The notes under the pieces are model-generated. The model was not told the DNA's origin and did no database searches. It was given only the letters and a program-made list of their open reading frames with translations. 64,000 nt of DNA, from the NCBI GenBank assembly GCA_027475525.1, contig JAMWFC010000037.1:1369419-1433418 (forward strand), in the 5' to 3' direction. Positions 42,501 through 52,128 of this stretch are shown here, one piece after another. Source of the stretch: Macrolepiota albuminosa (lineage: Eukaryota > Basidiomycota > Agaricomycetes > Agaricales > Agaricaceae). Positions within the stretch are counted from its first letter, which is position 1. Every line of letters starts with the position of its first letter. The translations under genes and the position numbers were made by a program.

Positions 42501-43619
42501 ACTTCTAGCGACACTTTCTTCAAGCTGCCAAACATCCTAGATCCTTCCTAGCCGTGTTTTGTGGCACTCATTGAACCCAAGAAATTGGTTTTCTGGACCG
42601 CCGACATCTTGTTGTCATCCAATGGGACTGTCCGTCACTGATCGACAAATAGTCTATAGTGTAAGTATACCTCGGCCCATTTCCCCGCACAAGCTTGCCC
42701 TGGCTTGCCGGGTCTTTGACCTCAAGGCTATTATTACTTCGGTCCGGGATGATTTGTCGATCACCTCCCAGGCTTTGGCAGCTAAAGCCAGGTGATATTG
42801 GTCACTATAAATTGTCCATTCAAGCGAACATGTTTTACAACCCCATGGTGCTGGCCTTCCAAAAGAACGATACCGAGCTATCATACAGTGCAAGCATGTT
42901 TCCCAGGACTGCCGACTTGAATTTAGTTCCAGCAAGATCTTCGACGGGAAGACAGCGTTCTGAAATACCCTTCTAGCAACTAGACAATGTTACTTTGGAG
43001 AAGGGTCAGATGACCCTGGGATATGCAGGGCGAAGATGGAAGTCATTCTACCAGAAGGATCTGGATGACAGCTTTGGATTACAAGTTGCTTATGCTTATC
43101 GTAATGGGTGAAGTCTGATCCAGTTCTCACGATGCCACCACCAGCCAGTCGGTGGAATAATGTCGATCTGCCAACCTGAAGACAGGCATCATTTTCGATT
43201 GTATCAACTCCATCAATTTGCTTGCCAGACGGATGCCTCGAGGCCAACACAACTCTGGTCTTTATTTGGTGCTTCATTTTTCTGTTAAGTGGGTACACGC
43301 ACACTTCTGTCACATCACCACATTTTCGTGTAGCTGATCGAACTCTGAGAGTAATAAGAACTCAGATAGGGTTCTATCATTAAACCGCGTCTTCACCCGA
43401 GAGATCCATCCACAATCGCGTGTGTATGTTGTCAGGGTTGGTGATGCGGACTGAGGCGAGAATCTTCACTATATTTCGAGAACCTTTGAGATCCGTATCC
43501 CCGACATCGTGAGGAATCAACGAGGCGTCGTGCTTTTAAACACGGACCGATAGGTAGCTCGAATCCTCCGACGAGGTTTTTCACCCACTCCCTCCACTAG
43601 ATCTGCCATCGGATAGACA
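39533..43619. other. 4.1-kb stretch with no recognised gene
   Basis: Several open stretches of 60-110 codons exist on both strands (for example 41193-41501 minus, 42285-42551 plus, 42990-43313 minus), but none shows a domain, signal peptide or credible splice extension. No tRNA cloverleaf, LTR or TIR pair was found. The last 150 bases should hold the promoter of the gene at 43620. Confidence 0.45.
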
Positions 43620-44805
43620 ATGGCTGTAGTGCTCAACGCATTCAAACTAAAACCCTACGACCTAGAACCTGTATTCGCAACCTGGAAAAACGGTCCAATT
43701 TTCGAGGGAAACCCGAAGAAAGATATGCCCGTATGCGACTGGCTCGACAAGATCCAGGAAGGATGCGAGGAGAGAAAGATTCCTGAAGAATATTGGTACA
43801 AAGTTGCGCAACATTTCATGGGTTATAAAGCAAAAGCCAGGTACGTTAACAAGGAAGTATAACCCTCAGACTCTTACTGATTACATGTCGTACAGACTTG
43901 ATGAACTGAAAGCCGTGATTGTCAAGGTCCATGGCGGCAAGTATCGATGGTCCTGGAAGACATTCAAGGTCGCCATGCAAAACATGGGGTGTGAGTCGCT
44001 TGATTGCGTCACCCAAACGGAGATTCATGTTTCAACATAGGGGGGATTGACGCTACACAGAAAGAGACTGTTCAGGTCTCAAAGACAACCAACTCATGGT
44101 GGATCAAAAGAAAAGTCAACAAGGATACGACAGTGTTGCAAAATGATGCCAAGCAATCCACTCCATCGAAATCCACATCTTCCATGGTCAAGAAGGGTGT
44201 CGATGAAAAGGCCGCGCTCTGTGACTCGACTCACTCAAAGTCTCCGTCGCCTCCTAGTAAGAAGTCGAGTAGAGATGAGACAGAGATCCCACCTCGACCC
44301 ACGCTATCGAGAACACGTACGGGTTTCTGGCCCGTCAGGAGGAACAGCAAAAACGACACAGAGGATCGGCCTGAACTTCCACCGAAGGCCAATTCCGAAA
44401 CAGCCGTCTTAACCATCAGCCAAACGCCACCAAGCCCTACGAGGTCAAGCACGGCGGATCCCGGAAGTACGTTATCTTCATGTAAAGGCTAGGAAGTTCA
44501 TTTTGGCTGACTCTTCTATAGACACCACAACTACAGAAGCACCACTATGGCTTCTGAATGCTTGCAGTGCGCTGGAATACATTACGAACGAGCACCCGAA
44601 GACAATGAGCATCATCAGTGCCATTTTGATCACAGCTGGATCGATCCCCGCAATTCCTGCAATCAGTGCAGGTGCTGGTGGCGCCGTCTTAGCTTCTGGT
44701 GCGGCACATGCTATCGGAGCTATCGCTGTAGGGCTGGGCCAGGCTTTGAGTATGACGGTAAAGAATCAGAACAATCAGGTGCAGGTACCATCTACGTCGC
44801 GCTGA
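43620..44805 (+). CDS. Unknown protein: conserved N-terminal domain, disordered linker, Gly/Ala-rich hydrophobic C-terminus
   Basis: Exons 43620-43840, 43896-43990, 44041-44466 and 44522-44805 join to 1026 bases, 341 residues plus TGA, all in frame with GT-AG introns of 50-55 bases. Residues 1-110 form a compact domain: NAFKLKPYDLEPVFATW, DWLDKIQEGCEERKIPEEYW, VIVKVHGGKYRWSWKTFK, MGWGID. Residues 120-250 are a Ser/Pro/Lys-rich linker. Residues 255-341 contain APLWLLNACSALEYI, then AILITAGSIPAIPAISAGAG and GAVLASGAAHAIGAIAVGLG, a Gly/Ala-rich run long enough for two membrane-inserting helices. No signal peptide or catalytic motif. From memory this N-terminal domain recurs in mushroom genomes, but I know no function. 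A membrane-acting tail is an inference. Confidence 0.75.
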
Positions 44806-44934
44806 AGGAGGATGGCTGAAGAAGCATGGGCACACGCTTAAACCATGCAAAATAGTTGACACGAGGAGTTAATTTAAGTTATATAAGGACTTACTGTTCA
44901 TTCTCCATGCATTGTACCTTACCCTTTGTTCTCC

Positions 44935-46160
44935 TTATCCTGATCGACCTGCCCGCCAAGCATCTTTTAATTCTGGAACAAGCCCATCTGTTATCCGAAT
45001 ATTATCAACCCAAACACCACCCTCGAGCTCAATGGGGTCAATTTTTATGCCTGACTCTCGGCAGATCTTGACAAAATCCGACGGTAAAGGTGCAGTGACG
45101 CTGAGGCGGAAACGCTTTTTGGGTCCAGTGGATTTATATTGCTTAAAGCAAGTCAATTTCATGTTCAAAATCTGAAAGCAAGCCTTACGAAGAAGGATAT
45201 ATGGGAAGCATGCAGGAAGACACGATCGTCTGGTACGACACTTATATCCCGAATCACCTTGGAAACCGGCTTACTTGAGTAGAGGGTATCTCCCAAGATG
45301 GGTGCTACGAAACAACATTTATTACAGGTTCATTCATGGCAACAGAAGGAAATAAAAAATGTAACACACCTCCTAGGCAACAGGCAAGGTGCACTCTAAG
45401 TTGATGCTTGTGGCCTGTGTGAAGCTTAAGGCGCAAAAGGGTCAGAGGAGCCAGAGGCTTTTGTATATGTTGTCAGCACAAATGTTGCGACTAGAATTGA
45501 CTAGTTTGGACTCACCGAGGAAGAAACAACCTCCCATCCTGTAACAGAAGGCTTCCCCTTGGAAGAAAGGTCAATGGACGCTCTCCCGTCCTCATATTTG
45601 ATCGATGTGCGTATTTCACCAGACTTTGTAGGGAAAGTCTTTGCACCTCCTCTGACAAGAGCTAGATATGTCTTATCTACTGTACGAGCTCGAAATTGCT
45701 GAGCTAGGTTGCGAGCGTGCGTCGAGGAGCGACCCAACACTAAAGCGCCCGTAGTGCTCTAATCATTGAGATATTAAACGAGACTGTATACAGAAAGCAT
45801 TTCTCTCTTACCTTATCAAGGCGATGAACAGGCACTGGTTCTTCGTTAGATGTTCTCCCAAGATCTGAATATGTCTGTTTACTCTCTCCGGCCTGTACTC
45901 AAAGCATATTGGGAAGGAATAAACCTTTCAAAAGTGTGTTAAAGTCATGCATGGAGTTTTCCGCAGCCTGTATACAGTGAAAAGTCGTCTCAAACCACTA
46001 AAGCTACCGCGACTATTGTTGGCCTCACCTCTGGTCGTTTAATGAGCTGGCAAATAAGTCCGGGTGGTTTCTGCAACACAATGCATTTGTCATCGCTATA
46101 TAGTATCGATGGTAGAGTGCGTGTCGACTTGATGGCGTGCTTGAGCACACGAAAACCCAT
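44935..46160 (-). CDS. RluA-family pseudouridine synthase, probably mitochondrial
   Basis: Isomerises uridine to pseudouridine in RNA. The start at 46160 (MGFRVLKHAIKS) opens a basic, mitochondrial-targeting-like N-terminus, then ILYSDDKCIVLQKPPGL, the typical first strand of the catalytic domain. The catalytic motif HRLDK (Asp is the nucleophile) lies near 45830-45815, followed across an intron by STTGALVLG, then ARNLAQQFRARTVDKTYLALV (about 45725-45650) and LKLHTGHKHQLRVHLA (about 45420-45380). The C-terminal part ends at 44935. Multiple introns. It converges on the unknown gene at 43620, with 129 bp between the stop codons. Yeast has comparable mitochondrial enzymes (PUS5-like); the exact target cannot be read from sequence. 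Confidence 0.85.
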
Positions 46161-46625
46161 GTGGCTGAATTACTACTGCCAGAGTCAATTGTAAGTACTG
46201 AAAAATCATGTTTTGAGCGGGTTGATCGAAGTTGGCATCATTTCATCACGCCGATCGAATCTGGCCTCGTCTAAGGGTTGCCAATGTGTTCCTCAAGCTG
46301 AGAGGGCTCGCTAAAGAAACTCTTCAAGTTCGTCACTCAAAACAAGTAACGATCCGAGAACTACGCTCAATACTTTGTTTCCTTTTCAATCCGTAGAATG
46401 CCAGCTGCAACTCCGAGTCATTTTCCCAGTCAAACGTGAAGCGCGTCCGAGTCTGAATGCATCTTTACATTAGACATACTCACAAGAGAACTGCCAATAT
46501 AACATTCTATCACATGTTATAATTTGCTTGATGCCTCATTGGCAGTCACTCTCTTAGAAGTGAATGACCGAGGGGGAAAAACAACGAAGTGAATATATTC
46601 AGCCCTGTAGGACTCTTTACTCAAG
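46161..46625. other. Intergenic, no gene seen
   Basis: Upstream of the pseudouridine synthase and downstream of the amidohydrolase. No conserved block. Confidence 0.5.
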
Positions 46626-48181
46626 CTACTCTTCCAAGTGCAGCAATTTCATCGCCAAACCCCTCCTCAACGAAAATAAGTCCTTTTCATTCAAAACATC
46701 TTTCAGACTCTCAACCCAAGCCTCGCCTTCAGGAATCAGCACCTGTATCAAGGACTTCAACTCAAAGCTAGGGTGGGCGAATAAGAAAACACACAAACGG
46801 GTAGTCCACTGAGTACAAAATACGGTCGATCCCAATTTGACCCATATGAAATTCTAGGAGCTGGGTGGCAAAGTTTCCTGATGTAGTTTCGTAGATGTTC
46901 GTGTGCCAATACGAAGTTACGTTGCGTTGCATCATGAGACCATCAGGCCTGCTTTTCGCAAGCTCTGGTACCGCGCATTCGTCATTTGTTTAATGTAATA
47001 ATAAAATGCTGCCCTACGTTCATCAATTCTGAAGAGATCGGATGGTATTCGTTCCCCTAGATGACCAACAATAATCTTTAAATTAGGGAAGCGACTTGTA
47101 ACCCGTTGTCTTAGCAAAGGGTTGGAAAAGCATTGACAGGCGCCTTACTCAAATACTCCATTTGTGCACAGGCTATCAGAGAACAAGGTCAATTTGATGC
47201 CATCAAGGAATCAACAAGGAAGTGGTGTACCCTAGAATATGATTTGCAAGTGTTACAGCGAATTCTTCAGCAGCTCCCTTCAAGAACGGGGCATGGTTGA
47301 AAAGTAGCGTTTGAACTTGAGCAATATTTGAACGGGGATGGAAATAAATAGGAACATCTAGTTCTGTTACAGCTTGCCAAAATACATCGTACTCTGGTTG
47401 ATCGTAATAGAGAAGAGTTGCTAAACGAGAGTCATATCTCAATGATGAGACATCACTGTTTAACTCACTGTTGTCTGCGCCTGACTGTTGGAAATCGTTC
47501 AACATGGCTCCTGTTGGAGGGTAGTCTGACGTTGAGAGCCCAGTTGATGGTTTGTTAACGCGGACAAACCCAAAAGACCCAATTCCTTCACAGCACGTCG
47601 TAACTCCTGTGCTGCTTCAGTTGCATTGTGCATTGAAAGTGAGGCAAAACCACCAAATCTGGTCGTATCGTTAGAGATGGCAGCAGCCATCTGATTGTTA
47701 ACGTTGATTGCTAAAGCCGCAGCTGCCACAGGATCCGATACGCCTTGAACGCATGGGGTTGCACAGGAGATAACCATCTAAAATATGCAACTATTCATTA
47801 GGCAATAAATGGTTTACACTGGAAAGCCCACAAAGTCGATGTTATTTTCGTTCATAAGGTCCAGACGACGGCCGTGGACATCGGTGAAGCTTGCGATGAA
47901 TACGTCGAAGGGCTCTCCTGTGATTCAAGTCAAGAACAATACAAGTTCTGTCAGGTTGCACTGACCCAGAGGAGGTATTCGGCTGGGTAACACAATAAGA
48001 CCGTAGATACCATTATTAAAAATATATAAGCTGACTTTACGAAGGGAAGGAGCTCAGGAATCGTCCATGCTTCTTCAATAGCGATAGTTCCGTTCCCATT
48101 CTTTATTCGATGTTTTGCGGCGACTATACGCAAAGAAAGCAAAAGTTCAATGAAGATTGTTGCGGCATTCAAAAAATTCAT
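46626..48181 (-). CDS. Secreted amidohydrolase-2 / aromatic-acid decarboxylase-like protein
   Basis: TIM-barrel metalloenzyme of the amidohydrolase-2 (ACMSD / 2,3-dihydroxybenzoate decarboxylase) group. The start at 48181 gives a hydrophobic signal peptide (MNFLNAATIFIELLLSLRIV), unusual because most relatives are cytosolic. Metal and active-site landmarks: IAIEEAW (the Glu that replaces HxH in this group), then GFASLSMHNATEAAQEL, then PIYFHPRSN (His ligand, about 47355-47325), then FPNLKIIVGHLGERIP (about 47080-47035) and YSVDYPF (Asp ligand, about 46830-46810). A short intron at about 47572-47512 joins LGLLG to AMLNDF, and another near 47490-47440 joins GADN to TLLYYDQPEYD, which clears the apparent frame breaks. 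The family acts on small aromatic acids; the substrate here is unknown. It seems intact. Confidence 0.8.
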
Positions 48182-49277
48182 CTTTTAAGTAAGGATATGG
48201 TACTGAGTGGAAGCAAAAGAGAACCAGCTAGAGAGCAGATGTAGCTTATAAGGAAACAGATAACCGGAAGAGTACGGCATTCGGTTAGCGAGTATGGGCT
48301 GGGAACGTAGCGGAACTGCATGGCGCTGCTGTTAAAAAAGGCTCCTAGGCTAGCAAGGTTGTATGTTCTGTTATGACATTACCTGACTGGTTAAAACTCA
48401 CGTTCTTTATATAGAATGACGCTCCATCCAAAGGGTGGTTTAAACATGGTGCGTTGATCTCACGAATGCGACATGGGACTCGAACGTTCCTAAAAACAAG
48501 TGGGATAGAGGCACAGGGTTCCCCAGTCGATCTTGCCGAAGATATGATATTTGGGGTTGCCGCTTTTGTTCCCGAGAGAATTCATCGGTGAGTTCGCCGA
48601 GGTCCTGTCGCACAGTGCAAAGACCCTCACAAGATAGATTTCGTCAGCGTCATAGCAAACGGGTCCAGATATCTTCCTGCGTGACGTTTGCTAGCGAACA
48701 TTCGAAGATATCTTTAACACTTGGAATGCATGTAATTAATTGGATGGAATGGATATCATGGTTTCTCATTGGCCAAGACTATGTCGAGAGTCCATGGCTA
48801 CAAGAGGGCGCCACAATCTCATTGGACTCGGTGTCCGTATGTCAGGAACAGGGAGATTCCCTCACATAATCAATCTTGTTTCTCCTCGCTATAAGTGCTT
48901 CCAAGTGATTCAGCTTTCACTTGACAAATCTTATCGTTGGGTGCACCAAGAAGGTCGACGAAACCAAGAAAGGACTCCAATCCAAGGCTCAACCCATTTA
49001 GCTTGTTTACCGTTTTTGAACAGTAGAACCGTTTACTTTGACCCTTTAGTTCAACAGGAAGTGTCAACGATAAAGAAACAGTAAAGAAACAGTAGATGGT
49101 TATGTAACCAATGGATGTTTCGGATGGTAACCTAATCAAGGCTAATCACTTCGTGGCCATGATAAGGCTGGGTTGAGGGTGGACGTATAAAGATATTCTC
49201 TTACTGGTTGATCACGTGCTCGTGACGCGTCCGCAATCCAACCTCAACATGTGATAAAGTTATGGAGACTTGGGTGT
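48182..49277. other. Intergenic, no gene seen
   Basis: About 1.1 kb between the amidohydrolase and the hAT element. It presumably holds the amidohydrolase promoter. Open stretches near 48588-49084 lack any signature. Confidence 0.45.
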
Positions 49278-49285
49278 GTGTGAAT

Positions 49286-49303
49286 TAGGGCTGGGTTGAA
49301 AAT
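49286..49303 (+). repeat. Left terminal inverted repeat of hAT
   Basis: 18 bp, exact reverse complement of 55698-55715, next to the target duplication at 49278-49285. Confidence 0.95.
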
Positions 49304-49801
49304 TATTTTGCGACTGTGAAAAATGTGAGGGTTGAGCCCCCCTTTATGTGAGGTATTTTTAACGTATTTTCACATGTGGAAAATTGTGAGAAATTTTATT
49401 ACATCATCAATTTCTGCGCAAACTTTTACGACACAAGATTTCCCTCTTCTTTGACTTTCTCTGTCCATCTCCTCGATATTTCACTGTTCCACCTCCTCAG
49501 ACATAATCATCCATGTCCCAGTCATTGTGCCTTCCTGATGGGCCTCCTGAGGCTGTGGATCTAGCCTGGAGCTGGGCTCCAACTTTGATTGATATCATGT
49601 CATCACCTCCGAGACGAGCTATGAGAGCAGTGAGTGATGTGCTGTTGAGCCTGATCAGCTCTGTAATTTTCCATCTATCATTGCATCTGACAATATGCTC
49701 TGCATTAGAATTAGCTGCATCAGCATGGTCTGTCTCAGCAAGATCATATGGATCAGGTGCTTTAAATCATTCATTCTCGAGTCGCTCAATATTCATGTCT
49801 A

Positions 49802-49861
49802 CAAGCTACGATTCGTGCCTTCAGCACAAATTTTGTAGCTTGTTGGGGGCTTCACCCCCAA
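49802..49861 (+). repeat. Double hairpin, copy 1
   Basis: Stem 1 pairs CAAGCTACGA (49802-49811) with TTGTAGCTTG (49833-49842), with an inner GTGC/GCAC stem. Stem 2 (49843-49861) pairs TTGGGGG with CCCCCAA around a short loop. It is homologous to the double hairpin at 50637-50696. Confidence 0.8.
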
Positions 49862-49919
49862 ACCCTCTCCAACTAAGCCTCCACCCTAACCTCACTTCGT
49901 TTGGTTAGGGCTCCAAATA

Positions 49920-50220
49920 TGTATAGAGAACTCAGTGCTTAATCCCAGCCTCAACCTCACTTTGTTCGGTTAAGGCCTCGGTATCGGAATGAGCACCAAC
50001 CTCACTTTGTTCGGTTAAGGCCTCGGTATCGGAATGAGCACCAACCTCACTTTGTTCGGTTAAGGCCTCGGTATCTCACAACTCAGTGCTCATTCCGAGC
50101 CTCAACCTCACTTTGTTCGGTTAAGGCCTTGGTATCTCACAACTCAGTGCTCATTCCGAGCCTCAACCTCACTTTGTTCGGTTAAGGCCTCGGTATCTCA
50201 CAACTCAGTGCTCATTCCAC
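49920..50220 (+). repeat. Short satellite array, copy 1 (45- and 61-bp units)
   Basis: About five units ending in ggttaaggcct. The first ones have a period of 45 bp, the later ones 61 bp. The units belong to the same family as the long array at 50800-51765. Confidence 0.8.
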
Positions 50221-50570
50221 AACTCTCAAAGCATTATTGTAAACTAAATTGAATTTTTCAGATTTTATTCAGCATTTATAAATCTTTAAAAAACTAAAAA
50301 TCAGTATATTAGTAGCCTTTGAATTTTTCCTGATTTTCTGGTGATTTTCCTAGAATTATTTGAGCATTTTCCACTAACATCTCCTGAAAAACAGAGCAAT
50401 GAATTTTTCTTGAATTTTTCAGATTTCTTAAAGCATTTATAAACCTCAAAAAATTCACAATCAGTGTATCAGTAGGCCTTGAATTTTTTCTGATTTTTCA
50501 GTGATTTTATCTGAATTCTTTAAGCATTTTATACACACATCTACCAAAAAACAAACGCAAAAGGCAATTC
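50221..50570 (+). repeat. AT-rich tail, copy 1
   Basis: About 350 bp of AT-rich sequence, itself made of two diverged units of about 150-160 bp (tgaatttttcagatttt...). It recurs at 51771-52110. Confidence 0.75.
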
Positions 50571-50636
50571 TTGGTCAGCCTTAGTCAGAACTGACTAATC
50601 AGATCATTTCCCAGGCGTCGTCGCATTATATAGAGA

Positions 50637-50696
50637 CGAGCTACGATTTGTGCCTTTGGCACGAATTTCGTAGCTCGTTGGGGGCTTCGCCCCCAA
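50637..50696 (+). repeat. Double hairpin, copy 2
   Basis: Stem 1 pairs CGAGCTACGA (50637-50646) with TCGTAGCTCG (50668-50677), with an inner GTGCC/GGCAC stem. Stem 2 (50678-50696) pairs TTGGGGGC with GCCCCCAA around a 3-base loop. The second stem-1 pair is G-C here and A-T in copy 1, a compensated change. Confidence 0.85.
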
Positions 50697-50735
50697 ACCC
50701 CCCCCAACTAAGCCTCCACCCTAACCTCACTTCGT

Positions 50736-50891
50736 TCGGTTAGGGCTCCAAGTATGTATAGAGAACTCAGTGCTCATTCCCGGCCTCAACCTCACTTCGT
50801 TCGGTTAAGGCCTCGGTTAGGGCTCCAAGTATGTATAGAGAACTCAGTGCTCATTCCCGGCCTCAACCTCACTTCGTTCGGTTAAGGCCTC
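50736..50891. repeat. 77-bp perfect tandem duplication (11)
   Basis: Offset of exactly 77 at the start of the 61-bp array, and so different from the array's own period. Confidence 0.9.
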
Positions 50892-51765
50892 CGCGTTTCA
50901 CAACTCAGTGCTCATTCCCGGCCTCAACCTCACTTCGTTCGGTTAAGGCCTCCGCGTTTCACAACTCAGTGCTCATTCCCGGCCTCAACCTCACTTCGTT
51001 CGGTTAAGGCCTCCGCGTTTCACAACTCAGTGCTCATTCCCGGCCTCAACCTCACTTCGTTCGGTTAAGGCCTCCGCGTTTCACAACTCAGTGCTCATTC
51101 CCGGCCTCAACCTCACTTCGTTCGGTTAAGGCCTCCGCGTTTCACAACTCAGTGCTCATTCCCGGCCTCAACCTCACTTCGTTCGGTTAAGGCCTCCGCG
51201 TTTCACAACTCAGTGCTCATTCCCGGCCTCAACCTCACTTCGTTCGGTTAAGGCCTCCGCGTTTCACAACTCAGTGCTCATTCCCGGCCTCAACCTCACT
51301 TCGTTCGGTTAAGGCCTCCGCGTTTCACAACTCAGTGCTCATTCCCGGCCTCAACCTCACTTCGTTCGGTTAAGGCCTCCGCGTTTCACAACTCAGTGCT
51401 CATTCCCGGCCTCAACCTCACTTCGTTCGGTTAAGGCCTCCGCGTTTCACAACTCAGTGCTCATTCCCGGCCTCAACCTCACTTCGTTCGGTTAAGGCCT
51501 CCGCGTTTCACAACTCAGTGCTCATTCCCGGCCTCAACCTCACTTCGTTCGGTTAAGGCCTCCGCGTTTCACAACTCAGTGCTCATTCCCGGCCTCAACC
51601 TCACTTCGTTCGGTTAAGGCCTCCGCGTTTCACAACTCAGTGCTCATTCCCGGCCTCAACCTCACTTCGTTCGGTTAAGGCCTCCGCGTTTCACAACTCA
51701 GTGCTCATTCCCGGCCTCAACCTCACTTCGTTCGGTTAAGGCCTCCGCATTTCACAACTCAGTTC
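50800..51765 (+). repeat. 61-bp satellite array, about 15 copies
   Basis: The marker gttaaggcc recurs every 61 bases from 50881 to 51735. Copies are almost identical except the last. Each unit contains GGCCTCAACC and GGTTAAGGCC, which can pair over 9 of 10 positions around an 11-base loop, so each unit is a potential hairpin. Confidence 0.93.
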
Positions 51766-51770
51766 TCTTT

Positions 51771-52110
51771 CCACAACTCTCAAAGCATTATTGTAAACTA
51801 AATTGAATTTTTCAGATTTTATTCAGCATTTATAAATCTTTAAAAAACTAAAAATCAGTATATTAGTAGCCTTTGAATTTTCCCTCATTTTCTGGTGATT
51901 TTCCTGGAATTATTTGAGCATTTTCCACTAACATCTTCTGAAAAACAGAGCAATTGAATTTTTCTCGAATTCTTCGGATTTTATTGAGCATTTGTAAATC
52001 TCCAAAAAACTAAAATCAGTGTATCAGTAGGCCTTGAATTTTTCCTGATTTTTTGGTGATTTTCTTTCAAATTTCTAAGCATTTTATATGAAAAACAAAC
52101 GAAAAAGGCA
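51771..52110 (+). repeat. AT-rich tail, copy 2
   Basis: Near-copy of 50221-50570. Together with the hairpin and array it shows that the whole module (hairpin, array, AT-rich tail) was duplicated in tandem. Confidence 0.8.
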
Positions 52111-52128
52111 AGTATTTGTCAGCCTTAG

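Noticed and set aside
42639..42763. Perfect 12-bp inverted repeat (TGATCGACAAAT and its complement, 101 bases apart)
   Set aside because: In a 4-kb spacer one such pair is expected by chance about once in two tries. There are no target duplications and no longer homology.
44467..44504. Stop codon soon after the Ser/Pro linker in the unknown gene at 43620
   Set aside because: It lies in an intron (44467-44521) with GT-AG ends; the spliced frame continues into the hydrophobic tail.
50800..51765. Array of about 15 equal repeats as a possible CRISPR
   Set aside because: The whole 61-bp unit is repeated with no unique spacers, the genome is eukaryotic and no cas-like gene is present. It is a satellite.
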